Of a DNA stretch of 64,000 nt, positions 41,160 to 52,583 are shown piece by piece. A program made the translations under genes and the position numbers. Within the stretch, counting starts at the first letter, position 1. Every line of letters starts with the position of its first letter. The notes under the pieces are model-generated. The model searched no databases and was not told the origin of the DNA. It saw only the letters and a program-made list of their open reading frames with translations. Origin of the DNA: Nymphalis io (Eukaryota; Arthropoda; Insecta; Lepidoptera; Nymphalidae); NCBI RefSeq assembly GCF_905147045.1, contig NC_065908.1:1-64000 (forward strand). Reading direction: 5' to 3'.

Positions 41160-41850
41160 GAAATAAATAATAAATCAGTCTACTTACCTCATCACGCCGT
41201 GATCCGTAATGATAAAGAAACCACGAAGACTCGTGTCGTATTTGACGCCTCGTGCAAGGGCTCCAACGGTGTCTCTCTCAATGACGAAATGTTGACGGGT
41301 CCTGTACTGCAAGACGTTCTGAGAAACCTGATAATGAGGTGGAGAACTCACGCCGTTTGCTTTGTTGCTGATATCCAGAAAATGTACCGTATGATTTGGG
41401 TTGACCGAGAAGACACACATTATCAAAGAATTTTGTGGAGAAACGACCAATCTGAAGAAGTCAAAGACTACAGATTGTTGACTGTTACATTTGGAACAGC
41501 TTATCTCGCCCTAAGAATCCTCCCTATCCTCCCTATCTCGCCGTAAGAACTCTTATGAAATTGGCAGAAGATTAAGGCGACCGGTATCCAGAAGCTGCTA
41601 AGATATTGCGTGAAGATTTTTGCGTATATGACGCAATGTCTGGAAGTGACAGTCTGCAACAAGCAATAAAGAATACTCAAGATCTTAGAGCGCTTCTTCA
41701 TTTGGGTGGATTCGAACTAAAGAAATGGCCATCCAATAGCCGAGAATGCTTGGAAACAGTTGATCCTAGCGATAGATCGTCTAATGCTAATCTGGAATTG
41801 AAGATTGATAGAACAATAAAGGCACTTGGCGTATGTTGTAAATTATAGAC
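41160..41850 (+). pseudogene. BEL/Pao 2 reverse transcriptase, catalytic box altered
   Basis: LPHHAVIRNDKETTKTRVVFDASCKG, ADIQKMYRMI and RLLTVTFGTA are recognisable RT blocks (41180-41500). After a stop near 41544 the reading continues in another frame with EDFCVYDAMSGSDS (about 41615). The usual (Y/F)VDD of BEL RT reads CVYD here, so the first catalytic aspartate has been replaced by tyrosine. The thumb region is missing, replaced by the insertion at 41850-42485. Confidence 0.8.
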
Positions 41851-42485
41851 ATCACCTCTTTGACAACTCACTTTCTTTCTTTATCACCAGCCGGGTATAG
41901 ACTCAACTACAACATCTTCCCTTTTTTCAAGTAAATTAAAATTAAAGTTAAATAAAACAAAAACTTAAGTACTAAATAATAAGTAATAATAAATATAACT
42001 AATTAATATAATTATAACCAAAAAGACTCAACTACAACATCTTCTCCTTTTTTAAGTTAATTAAAATTAAAGATAAACAAAAAACTTAAGTACTAAAATA
42101 ATTTATATTACTAATTAATATAAATATAACCAAAACCTTCCCCCTTTTAATTAAATTAAATATAACAATAGATGAAGAGAAAAATATCAACACATTTCTT
42201 GACCTAAAGCAAATAATTTATTTAGATATATTCTGAGCCAGACGTTGCTTAGCAATTTCTTTGGCTCTACGAAAAGGTCTAGGAGATATAGGTTTTTCAA
42301 TGCAATTATCATTTGAAATATTTAAATCTTCACAATCATCTTGGCGTCACTAAAAACTTCAAAACTGTTGTCGTTAACAGGGTTTATATTAGATTTACAA
42401 TTTATTAAATGACGACGATTTCGTCTAAACTTACGGCCTATATCAGTTTGCACAATATATGATCTAGGAGCTGTCAGACGGTACG
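41850..42485 (-). mobile_element. Gypsy-type 3' fragment inserted in BEL/Pao 2
   Basis: Read on the minus strand from 42485, a pol C-terminal-like stretch (LTAPRSYIVQTD, FRRNRRHL) is followed by AT-rich sequence containing a roughly 125-bp tandem duplication (41896-42022 and 42026-42135). An A/G-rich tract then leads to TGTTGTAGTTGAGTC (about 41910), which looks like the beginning of an LTR; the rest of the LTR is missing. The neighbouring BEL sequence resumes at about 42490. It is not the same family as 35033-39926. Confidence 0.6.
41896..42135. repeat. Tandem duplication, about 125 bp x 2
   Basis: Two copies of GACTCAACTACAACATCTTC... through ...ATATAACCAAAA, differing by small indels. They lie inside the gypsy-type fragment and include the presumed polypurine tract/LTR start. 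Confidence 0.8.
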
Positions 42486-42489
42486 ACCA

Positions 42490-42926
42490 AAACAACGCTT
42501 ATCGCAGCAAGAACAAGAGTGGCTCCGTTGAAAACAATATCCTTACCTCGTTTGGAGCTCTGCGGCGCGTTGATACTTTCAAGATTGCTTAAGCAAGTTG
42601 GTCAAGCAATGAGAATACCTGCAACTCAAATTTATGCTTGGACAGATTCTACCATTGTTCTGTCGTGGTTATTTGGAGATCCAAACAACTGGAAGGTGTT
42701 TGTGGCAAACAGAGTTGTTGAAATTACAACCAATGTATCCTGCAGTCAGTGGCATCACGTCCAAACTCAAGATAATCCAGCTGATGTTGGTTCCAGGGGG
42801 ACGTTAGTAGAAAATCTGAAAAAGTGTGAATTATGGTGGCATGGGCCAGACTGGTTACAACAATCGAAGATACAGTTCACTAAGCCAAACATTATGCAAA
42901 CAGAGGTTGAAAGGAAAAATAATTAA
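42490..42926 (+). pseudogene. BEL/Pao 2 RNase H region
   Basis: ARTRVAPLKTISLPRLELCGAL, YAWTDSTIVLSWLFG, WHHVQTQDNPADVGSRG and WWHGPDWL are the BEL-type RNase H blocks, in one open frame to 42926. The N-terminal TDAS block is missing at the insertion boundary. Confidence 0.85.
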
Positions 42927-43199
42927 ATACAAAATTTAAAAATAACTTACAACAAAAATGAACAAGAGAGGAGACTACTTACACAATTTGAAAAATTTGA
43001 TACACGATTAGAGCTACTTAGAACAATCACATACTGCCGAAAATTCCTGAAACAAAAAACATTAAAAGACAAAAGAGATAGCAAAATCACAACTAAAGAA
43101 ATACACGTATCGATGCAAACCTGTATAAAAAGAACACAAGAAGAAGAATTTCCAGAAGATATAGAATCTTTAAAAACAAAAAAGGGAGTTAAGAAAACA

Positions 43200-44453
43200 A
43201 GCAAACTAAAAGCATCCTAGATCCTTACCTTGACGAAGATGGAATCCTGAAGGTGGGCGGTCGGCTCAAGAACTCTGAACTGGCTAATGAAGTGAAGCAC
43301 CCAATCATTTTGGGTCATGCAAGCAGACTTACCTATTTAGTGGTCGCAGAAGCACATTTGAAGACGCTGCATGGAGGAGTGCAATTGATGCTCACTTACC
43401 AGCGATCGAAATACTGGATACTCCGCGCGAAGTCCTTAGTAAAGCAGTGTATCCTTTGATGCTTGATATGTGCTAGACATGGGGCTAGGGTAAAAACATA
43501 ATTGATGGGAGACTTACCAAGTTTTCGGGTAAAACCAGCTCGGCCATTCCTTAACTCCGGTGTCGACTTCGCGGGACCAATTCAAATTTTAATAAAAAAG
43601 GGCAGAGGAGCCCAAACTGGCAAGGCGTGCATAGCTATTTTTGTATGTATGTCCACGAAGGCAATCCACTTAGAGTTGCTTGGTGATCTGACTTCAGCTG
43701 CATTCATTGGCTTTTAAACGATTTTGAGCACGAAGAGGCAGATGTACAAACATGTGGAGCGATCAGGGAAGAAACTTTGTTGGTGCTAACAAAGATCTGG
43801 TTGAAGCCTGGAGGGAAGCTTGCCAACAATTTGATGGAGAAATTAGTGAATTACTTGCTAATGATGGAACACAATGGCACTTCATCCCGGCCTACTCCCC
43901 AAATTTTGGAAATTTATGGGAGACGGGTGTGAAATCTATTAAGCACCATCTACGAAAAATCCTTAACACTAACCTTACCAATGAAGAGCTTACGACGGTT
44001 CTCTGTGGAATTGAAGCGTGCTTGAACTCGAGACCGCTGTGCCCGCAGGAAGACAGCACATTGAAACCATTAACTCCGGGTCATTTTTTGATAACTGAAG
44101 CCCCTGTAACCGTGCCTGATGTGAACCAGAAAGACGCTAAAATAAGCAACCTGACACGTTGGCAATACACGCAAAAACTGCTGAATGACTTCTGGTCAAG
44201 ATGGCAAAAAGAATACTTGAAGCAGCTGCAACAAAGACCGAAATGGTTAAAACGCGAAGACGAATTCAAGATAGGAGACATTGTCCTCATAAAACAGGAC
44301 AATTTGCCACCAGAAAAGTGGCTTATGGGACGAACAATCGATAAGCATCCTGGCCCTGACGGTTTTACCAGAGTCCATAGTGTAAAGAGTGGTGATCATA
44401 TAACAAAGCGATGCGTAACCAAACTATGTGCGTTGCCCATCGAAATAGATTAG
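43200..44453 (+). pseudogene. BEL/Pao 2 integrase region
   Basis: The zinc module (EAHLKTLHGG...CLICARHG, 43340-43480) is interrupted by a stop at about 43458. The first catalytic stretch, GVDFAGPIQIL, lies in the 43502-43717 frame. After another shift the core continues in the 43752-44453 frame with WSDQGRNFVGAN, GNLWETGVKSIKHHL and the C-terminal WSRWQKEYLKQLQ / GDIVLIKQD blocks. Three lesions make it inactive. Confidence 0.85.
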
Positions 44454-44498
44454 TGCTATATAGTTGTTAACATTTATTTTATTTTTTTTATAGAATAG

Positions 44499-44780
44499 GA
44501 AGGTGGACGAGCATATGGGCCACCTGATGGTAAGTGGTCACCAAACGCCCTTAGACATTGGCATTGTAAGAAATGTCAACCTTCGCTTATAGCCAATGCG
44601 CCACCAACCTTGGGAACTAAGATTTTATGTCCCTTGTGCCTGTAATTACACTGGCTCACTCACCCTTCAAACCGGAACACAACAATATCAAGTATTGCTG
44701 TTTTGCGGTAGAACATCTGATGAGTGGGTGGTACCTACCCAGACGAGCTTGCACAAAGCCCTACCACCAGTACTTATTAT
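44499..44780 (+). repeat. Lepidopteran short interspersed repeat, most complete copy
   Basis: Conserved landmarks are GGGCCACCTGATGGTAAGTG, GCGCCACCAACCTTGG, CTGGCTCACTCACCCTTC, CATCTGATGAGTGGGTGG and CCCTACCACCAG. Related copies lie at 49856-50045 (minus), 56393-56565 (minus) and 16548-16645 (partial). There is no ORF of its own. It may be a SINE or the 3' tail of a LINE family; no tRNA-like head was recognised. Confidence 0.8.
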
Positions 44781-45049
44781 TTTACTATTGTTCTTTGTAT
44801 AAATTCTTTCTGACCGCACCATATACCGATACCTTAATGATTGTTGTAGAAGCAAACTCAAAACATGATTACCTATAAATTTTGTTGATTTTACTTATTT
44901 TGAAAGGACTTCAGTAGTCCTTTGGTGGGCGGCTTATGGTGATTCTGTTTTACGATTAAGTTAGTTGCCGATATACATTTACGAAGGAAAGACGTGTTTC
45001 TCTAATAGATCCGCCGGCACAAGCTAAACTAAACCTTACGACCTCACCA

Positions 45050-46190
45050 GACTTTGATAGATTGAATTCGATTGTTGACATTGACAGATGACAGATTGAG
45101 TTTGACACATTGACTTTGACTGATTGACTTTGACACACCGACTTTGATTGTTAATATTGACTTTGACAGTTGACATTGACATTGACAGATGACAGATTGA
45201 GTTTAACACATTGACTTTGATTGTTAATATTGACAGATGACAGATGGACTTCGACACATTGACTTTGACAGATGATTTTGACAGAGATTTAGCTTGACAC
45301 ATTGATTTTGACAGTTGACTTTGACAGATGACAGATTGAGTTGGACACATTGACTTTGAAAGATGACATTGACAGATGACAGATTGAGTTTGACACATTG
45401 ACTTTGACAGATTGACTTCGTTTGATTTACATTAACAGATTGACTTTGACACATACACAGACTTTGACAGTTGACATTGACAGATGAAAGATTTAGATTG
45501 ACACATTGACTTTGACTTCGACTGATTTACATTAACAGATTGACTTTGACACATCGATTTGATTGTTGACATTGAAAGATGAAGATGAAAGATTGACTTT
45601 GACAGTTTGACTTCGTAAGATTGACTTTGACATATTTACAATTTGACATTTGACAATTACAGATTGACTTTGACAAGTTGACATTGACAGATTGAAATTG
45701 ACATTTACATATTGATTTTGACACATAGACTTTGACAGATTGACTTTGACACTGACAGATTGACTATGCCAGATTGACTTTGATACTGAAAGATTGACTT
45801 TGACACATTGACAAATTGTCTTTGACAGATTGACTTTGACATATACAGATAGATTTTGATACATTAACTTTGACAATCAAACTGTCGAAATCGAAAGATT
45901 GACTTTGACATATACAGATAGATTTTGACACATTAACTTTGACAATCAAACTGTCGAAATCGAAAGATTGACTTTGACACATTGAATTTGACAGATTGAC
46001 TGATACTGACAGATTGACTTTGATACTGACAGATTGACTGTGCCAGATTGACTTTGATACTGACAGATTGACTTTGACACATTGACATTTACAGATTGAT
46101 TTTGACACATTGACTTTGACAGACTGAGATCGAAAGATTGACTTTCGACTTTTTACTTCGAAAGATTGACTTTGACATATTGACAATTTG
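45050..46190. repeat. TTGAC-rich minisatellite, about 1.1 kb
   Basis: A long irregular array is built from short units such as TTTGACAGATTGAC and TTTGACACATTGAC; TTGAC recurs roughly every 6-15 bases. It gives spurious minus-strand frames of KVNVSKSICQSQ type. Some higher-order duplication is visible: a block of about 70 bp around 45835-45905 repeats at 45905-45970. Its right edge cuts into a Jockey-like fragment. Confidence 0.92.
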
Positions 46191-46410
46191 GTTCCACCAC
46201 CCTTACTTACCCCTAGAAGTGCACAGTCACAATCATTCCGGTACACGCTATAGCATGAATCGAAGTTTTCTTCATCAAAGATATTAGGAAGTAACCAGGT
46301 TTTACTTAGACAAATTACGTCATAATTGGAATTTAACAAATTAGAATAGAACTGTAAAGTTTTAGTGCGCAGTCCTCTAACATTTTGATAATAAATATTT
46401 AAGTACATAG
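46190..46410 (-). pseudogene. Jockey-like LINE endonuclease, N-terminal scrap
   Basis: The minus-strand frame from the Met at about 46408 reads LNIYYQNVRGLRTKT, VICLSKTWL and DCDCALLGVSKGGGT, the first part of an APE endonuclease of Jockey-type LINEs. It stops abruptly at the minisatellite boundary near 46190. No RT follows. Confidence 0.78.
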
Positions 46411-46999
46411 TTACTTGGAAATGCAAGAAAAACCTGTGGTCTGAAACAATAATGAAAGCAGCATCCATAGTGAAACGTTCTCCAACACAATCGTTAAATG
46501 ACAATACACCTGAAAAATTGTGGAGTGGAAGACTTTGGTTGTTATGCAATGGCACAGATATTCAAAGAAAATATCAAGAAATGAGACTCCAGATCGCAAA
46601 AACTTATATTTGTTGGTTTTTTTGAAAACAGTAAATAGATAGAAGTACATTATTGTATCCTAAAACAAAAAGTATCATAAGAGGCAGAGATATAATTTGC
46701 TTAGAGAGTAGTATAAACAAAAATGTGATTCCACTTTCATTATCAGAATCACAAAAGGCAGATAAAGGTGATGTAGCTGAGACTTGTTTTTCAGATAGTG
46801 AATTTAAAAGTACAGATAAGTCAACTTGTACAGTCCAATGAGTATTCTATTAAGGATGATCCTGACTATGTATCGTATATAGGAATCTGTAAAATATCAT
46901 ATCCTTAATATTGTAACGTCACACTTCATCCTAGAAATAAAAATAACATGAATGCTGAACCTAAATCTTACCTGTTAAAATAATATGCCACCATCAGTC

Positions 47000-47190
47000 A
47001 TTTCAGAAAAATGACGGATGTATACGTACAGAGCATTTTCATCAAAGGACTCCAATTTTTGGAAGAAGTGCATTGAAGATTAACTGAAGGCTCATAATGA
47101 CAATAACACATTGCAGTTGGTGGAGAAGCCGCCTGGTGCTAGAGTTATAGGATATAAATGGGTGTTTCGTATTAACGATGAACCAGATTC
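47000..47190 (+). pseudogene. Ty1/copia reverse transcriptase scrap
   Basis: The plus-strand reading SKDSNFWKKCIED, one stop, then NNTLQLVEKPPGARVIGYKWVFRI matches the start of copia-type RT (usually ...W.LV..P.G...I..KWVFKIK). It ends near 47190. A short downstream frame (to 47410) is not recognisable. Upstream, 46653-46841 is an open stretch of 62 codons starting MYPKTKSIIRGRDI that may be more of the same element. Confidence 0.7.
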
Positions 47191-47572
47191 GCCGCCATTC
47201 TGCCGCCCGCCAGCTCATCGACGCTGGAACCCTCCCACCTTCTCGCGAAACCCCAGCGCTGAACGATGGCAGCCTCCAAGATCTTTCACCAATTCACGAC
47301 CAGCTGGCCAAGGGACCACTTCGGGAGCGCGCGTCACATGTCCCGTCACGGACCATCCTTACTTAAAAAAATTATGTTTCTCGAGAAGTGCGGCTAGCTT
47401 TATGTCATAATATTAGAGATTAAAGTACAACCTGATTTAATATTAAGCTAAGATAAGTTCTACGGGAACGCACTACTCGCTCTTCAGTGTCTACAAGTAT
47501 ATAAAACTCCTTAACAAAATGGCATAAAAATATTAAATATATAGTACGAAACAAATTTTAGTTCAATACATC

Positions 47573-47578
47573 TTTATT
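47573..47578 (-). terminator. AIFM1: AIFM1 polyadenylation signal
   Basis: TTTATT on the plus strand is AATAAA on the minus strand, 40 bases downstream of the AIFM1 stop codon. This implies a very short 3'UTR. Confidence 0.6.
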
Positions 47579-47617
47579 TCTAAATAATTTATACAATAGA
47601 TTAAATGCTCAGTAAAC

Positions 47618-50600
47618 TTAATCCTCCTCTTGGGGCGAAAACAACTTGGCCACCTCGAACAGATCGTCGAACTCGCCCTGCGACAGCACCTGCAGAGCGA
47701 AAAAGGACCTGTTACAACCGACCGACCACGTCCATTGTAAGTATGGAAGAAACTATTCAGCGCACCTGTCTGGCGACGTGCATGCGGTTGAAGAGGTTCC
47801 ACAGCAGCACGCCCACCACGCGCCGCTCGCGCACGTAGAACACCACGCCGCGCTCGTAGCGCCGCGGGGCGCCACCGCCGCCCCCCGCGCCCACCGCCGC
47901 CGCCTCGCCCACCGCACCGCTCGCGCTAAGCTCAACGACGTCGGCTCCGACGGCGTCCGCCGAGAACACTCCGACCGTCGGCAGTCGGGCGTCTACGATA
48001 CCTATAGCCTGAAGTTCAAAAAGAGAAGAAGTTACCTCGGGTACTGCAAAGAGCGAGAGAGCAATACCAGCTTCGGTACCACCTCGTAGCCGAGTCGCGG
48101 ACCAAGGTCGCTCCAGAACATGCTCTGATGCTGGTAGTGGCGGGGCGGCGCAAGCGCGGCCATGTTCTCGCCCGCCAGGCGGCCCGACACCACGGCGTGG
48201 TCGTGGTGCTCTACGCGGCGCCGGCCCAGCGCCTCGTCGTAGAAGCACGCCACGTCGCCCGCCGCGAACACGTCGGAGCGCGCTTGCAGCTCCGCGTTCA
48301 CCAGCACGCCCCCCAGCTCGGGGTGCAGCTCCAGCCCCGACTCACGCGCCAGCTCCGCCTCGGGCTCGCTACCTACGCACTCCACCACCAGGTCCACCTC
48401 CAGCCGCTCGCCCGACGACAGCTGCACGCTCACGCGGCCGTCTCGCACCGAAGAGTCCGTCACCTCCGCTGCGAGCAGAGAACGCGTCAGTCGATCCGAC
48501 CTCCCGACGGAGCACCCGGCTCCACCTACACTACTGACCGTCGGGTAGTAAATCGACGCCGGCAGTGGTGAGACGAACCGCGACGTCCTCTGCTAGGTAG
48601 CGAGGTAGCACCCCCGCCAACGGAGCGCTCTCGCGGAACACTTGAATAACCCTCTTGCCGTCCTCGCGCACTGCACAGAAAGAGGAAAGAAGAAAAGTCT
48701 CCTCGCCGAGGTCGACCGACCCTGAGAAGCCGAAAGGTACTAACGTCGCTCGGCGAGCGCCACGGCGAGCTCCGAGGCGAGGAAGCCGCCGCCGACGACG
48801 AGCACGCTGCGCACGCTCGGCTCGTCCAGAGCGGCCGCCAGGCGCGCCACGTCGCGCACGCCGCGCAGCGCCAGCGAGCGCCCCGCCGCCGCCGCCGCGC
48901 GCAGCCCCGCCACGCGCCGCGCGCGCAGCCCGGTGGCGATCAGGCACTTGTCGTACGTCACGGTGTGCACGGCGCCGCCCGCCGCCACCAGCTCGGCCGA
49001 GTGGCGCGCCGGGTCGAGCCGCGTGGCGCGCCAGCCCCGGGCCACGCCCGCGCCCGCGCCGCCCTCGCGCAGCCGGTCCGCCGGCGTGTAGAAGGCGCTC
49101 GGCTCGTACGTCACGCTGCGGCGGCGCCCGTTCCACTGCCGGAAGGTGAGCGCGTCGGGGCTGGCGGCGCGCGCGGCGAGGTCGGGCTCGCGCCACAGCT
49201 CCTTACTGAGCGGCGGCCGCATGTAGGGCAGCGCGGTCTCGGCGGCCACGATGAGCACCTGCGCGTCGGGGCGGGCGCTGCGAATGGCGCGCATGGCCGC
49301 GAACGAGGCCGTCCCGCCGCCCACGAGCAGGTACTGCACGTGAGCGGGCAGAGCCTCTCCGCTGGCCGGGATCGCGGTTTCGACTGTGTCCGCCACGTTT
49401 TTCTCTTCACCTTAAGTACCATACATATTCAATATGATGACACTTTGTTACGACATCGATCGCGTTGATAAATTGAGTAGTTGGTAATACATACTTGTTG
49501 TCGAAGTGTTCTCCTCGTCGACGTCCTCGCTCAGTTTGCGGTACCAGTACACCTGTTTATAACTTTTACGATTAGATTGAACTATAAAATTATAAAACCG
49601 CAAAATTAGGTACATCCTGTAATAGTCCCCGTCAATAAATATTGCACATCGACCCATGAAAGGAAACAATCGGCTAATTTCGGCTTCGTAGAGCGATATC
49701 TGAGCCCCACACTACCTGTTTGTGTCATGTTTCTCAGTCATTGTTTAACTGCGGTAGAGTATGGTCACGACCAATTTAAAAAGTATATATAGAGTTGTAA
49801 GGTTTTACAACCCAAAATTTCATAATATTAAGTTGTACGATGGCATCTTTGACTACTGGTGGCAGGGTTTTGTGCAAGCTCGTCTGGGTGGGTACCACCC
49901 ACTCATCAGATATTCTACCGCAAAACAGCAGTACTTGGTATTGTTGTGTTCCGGTTTGAATGGTTAGTGAGCCAGTGTAATTACAGGCATAAGAGACATA
50001 ACATCTTAGTTCTCAAGGTTAGTGGCGCATTGGCGTATATTTTTTGTTAATTCTAACCCCCCTAATTCAAACACAATTTTCCAGTTGACTCAAAATTGAC
50101 GAAAACCCCGATTAACGATTTTATGTCATCACAGGGAGAGGTTTACGGAGTTTTCCGTGGACAAGGTAATGATTGAAAGTTTTATTAAAATGTGTCATTT
50201 TAAATATTTAAAAATAAGTATATACTACATCAATCAATCAATCAATCAACAGCCAATCGTTGTCCACTGCTGAACATAGGCCTCTCCCAAGGTGCGCCAA
50301 AGCTCCCTGTCCTCCGCCTTCCGCATCCAGTTGGTGCCCGCCACCTTCTTAAGGTCGTCGGTCCACCTGGCTGGAGGGCGCCCTACGCTGCGCTTGCCGA
50401 TTCGCGGTCTCCACTCTAGGACTCGTCTGCTCCAACGGCCATCGGTCCTACGACATACGGGACCAGCCCACTGCCACTTCAGCCTGCTAATTTTGCAAGC
50501 TATGTCGGTGACTCTGGTTCTTTTCCGGATAATCTCATTTCTGATCCTTATCCTTCAAAGATACTCCGAGCATAGCTCGCTCGCTCGCTCCATAGCACGC

Positions 50601-52583
50601 TGAGGGACTTTGAATTTGTGGGCTAGTCCCGCAGTTAGTGTCCACGTTTCGGCACTGTATGTCATGGCAGGTAAGACGCATTGGTTGAAGACTTTCGTCT
50701 TCAAACATTGCGGTATAGACGACTTGAGGACTTGACGAAGGTTGCCAAATGCTGCCCATCCCAAGCGAGTTCTTCGATCGGCTTCCTTCTCGAAGTTGTT
50801 CCTACCGACTTGTATTATCTGTCCTAGGTATATTCACTAACAACATCGAGAGGTTTCCCCTCGACGTATATCGGTCCCGGCACGATATGCCTATTGAACA
50901 TGACCTTGGTCTTGTCCAAGTTCATACCGAGACCGACACACCGGGAAGACTCGCCTAGGCTACGCAGCATTTCGGTGAGTTGTTCCAGCGGCTCTGCTAT
51001 GATGACGATATCGTCGGCAAATCGAAGGTGTGAGATGTACTCGCCGTTTACATTGACTCCATACCAATCCAGCGTTTTGAAAACGTCTTCCAACGCGTTG
51101 GTGAACAGTTTCGGGAATATTACATCCCCCTGTCTCACCCCTCTGCGCAGTTGGATCGCCTTCGTACTATATATACTACATGTGTACTACTAATTGTTAA
51201 AAAATCGGAATGTGTGTTACTAATTCCGATTTTGTAGTAAAAAACTAAAACTTACTTTTTATATTATTCAATATTTTGACAGTTTTTATGCGTATTTTAT
51301 ATTGTATACATGTATGTATTAGACTTACTCCACCCAATGAAGCCGTTAGAGCAGTGAGCGCAGCGAGAGCCGACCAGGCGCGAGGCGGGCGCGGGGGTGG
51401 CGGGCGCGGGGGCGGCGGGGATTCACCCTTATCTTTGTCAAATGTTGCATGGCTTGTTCTTTTAGTTTTTGTCGTCTTTGCTCCATCGGAACTTAACACT
51501 GTCTACAAAAGAAAGTTATAATATATTTCAATAAAAAGAAGTACTGATTATGTATGTATTTATATTGGATGTAGAATAATGTAGCGAAAAAATTGATCAA
51601 GAACTTTTTGTAGTGTGTAATGCAGCAGAACAAGCAAATTGCATGCGATTTTTAAATCTACGATTTGTTGACCTTTACTCCTACTATGGTTGGAATAGGG
51701 TATAGTTGTACTATAATATAAATATGTATTTATAGTTTTTAATAAAAATAGGTAACTTTAATGTTCTGTTTAATATGAATAATATTCGACTATGGCAATA
51801 TTTTATAATTTATGAAATCTTTATAAGCTACTTATATATTTTAACAATGTGTGTGAAAATTGCTTTACCATTCTATATTTCCTCAATTTTTGTGTACGCT
51901 TGTAGAAAAATTATATTTTAATATACACATTACACAGTAAAAAATATTTTAGCTAGAATCTTAAGAATTACATCTTAATTAACATATTCAATTAATTTCA
52001 CTAAACAAATATTACAATAGATCTCACCTGCTCCCCGCTCACTGCACTGGAATGAGCACAAACACCTTAACAGAATAAATTTATATTTAATGATACCTGG
52101 AATTTGGTGACTAACAACAAGCTAGCATTATAATAAAATATAATAATAAATTATGGTACAGTTTTGTACACTCAGCTATTCCCAGTTTTGTTCATCTATA
52201 ATCTAGTATTTTATCATTTCTATTTCAAATTCAACATAGCAAACCAACTCATTACATAATTTGTTTATTGTGGTCAATTTTTCAACAACATTATTATTGA
52301 AAATACTAAGCAGAAAGACTTTTTTAATCAGTATATATTCTTAAATATTAAAACTTTTATTGCGTGCCATAGTTCCTTTGTAAGCTTAAATAACTTTGCC
52401 AAAATAATTTCAAAATACCTTAACGTATGTTTTAATGTACAGCAATAATATTTCATGTAATTTTTAGTATATTAAGAGTAAAACTAATATTTTTTGAATT
52501 GCTCACTTACGGAACACTTTAAAAACATCTCTTCGAGATACTCCCTGGCCCTCGATATAAATGCTTGCCAATGCTCTGAGCAT
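47618..52583 (-). CDS. AIFM1: Apoptosis-inducing factor 1, mitochondrial (eight coding exons)
   Basis: AIF is a mitochondrial inner-membrane FAD/NADH oxidoreductase needed for respiratory-complex assembly, and a nuclear death effector when released. Exons on the minus strand: 52583-52511, 51498-51329, 49552-49495, 49410-48745, 48670-48539, 48468-48083, 48008-47766 and 47689-47618. The sum is 1,800 nt, giving 599 residues (human about 613), with GT-AG borders and consistent phases. Exon 1 encodes a basic presequence starting MLRALASIYI. Exon 2 has a proline-rich stretch and a membrane segment (about 66-86, WSALAALTALTASLGG) leading into VYWYRKL. FAD-binding LLVGGGTA is at about 128-135, YMRPPLSKELW at about 163-173, NAD-binding VLVVGGGFLASELA near 303, the second FAD motif (FAAGDVA) in exon 6, and the C-terminal ...FEVAKLF in exon 8. 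The exon 6 donor could be 3 bp further (GTG/GTACC). Confidence 0.93.
48745..49410 (-). other. AIFM1: AIFM1 exon 4 (FAD- and start of NAD-binding domain)
   Basis: The largest exon, 666 nt, is entered in phase 1 and left in phase 1 (donor GTTAGT at 48744-48739). It contains both glycine-rich dinucleotide motifs (VGGGTA and VGGGFLASELA). The open frame upstream to 49422 is intronic; the acceptor TTAAG/GTGAAG at 49411 fits the phase of the preceding exon. Confidence 0.9.
49856..50045 (-). repeat. Lepidopteran short interspersed repeat in an AIFM1 intron
   Basis: This is the inverse of part of 44499-44780, with CAAGCTCGTCTGGGTGGG, CCACCCACTCATCAGATATTC and CAGTGTAATTACAGGC. It lies in the AIFM1 intron between exons 2 and 3. 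Confidence 0.8.
50231..51169 (-). mobile_element. 5'-truncated RTE-clade LINE in an AIFM1 intron
   Basis: This is the reverse complement of the 3' half of the RTE element at 23865-26414. It begins at RRGVRQGDVI (about 51155), passes HLRFADDIVIIAE, and ends with the arginine-rich C-terminus and an (ATCA)n tail at 50231-50250. A frameshift lies near 50575-50590 in a CGAG repeat. It is flanked by the 12-bp duplication TATATACTACAT (50219-50230 and 51170-51181). It is in the same orientation as the AIFM1 transcript. Confidence 0.9.

Larger units (their letters stand above)
34447..44453 (+). mobile_element. BEL/Pao element 2 (plus strand), decayed and interrupted
   Basis: Gag (34447-35032 and 39927-40343), protease (about 40436-40728), RT (about 41160-41850), RNase H (42490-42926) and integrase (43200-44453) occur in BEL/Pao order on the plus strand. 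Gag is split by a Ty3/gypsy element (35033-39926), and a gypsy 3' scrap replaces part of pol (41850-42485). Frameshifts, stops and a changed RT catalytic box show that it is long dead. No LTR pair was recognised at either end. Confidence 0.85.

Noticed and set aside
45036..45876. Minus-strand frames with CQSQSVKVN repeats, resembling a repetitive protein
   Set aside because: They are translations of the TTGAC minisatellite, with no start context, splice sites or homology.
45050..46190. CRISPR-like array
   Set aside because: The repeats are too short and irregular, have no constant-length unique spacers, and sit in an animal genome with no cas genes.
48655..49149. Arg/Pro/Ala-rich open frames opposite and beside AIFM1 exons
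   Set aside because: They are shadows of the real AIFM1 frame; only that frame has dinucleotide-binding motifs and phase-consistent splice sites.
52027..52065. A possible extra AIFM1 exon (38 nt, donor CAG/GTGAGA)
   Set aside because: Including it would put a stop codon at the junction with the next exon. Exon 52583-52511 joins directly to 51498-51329 in phase.
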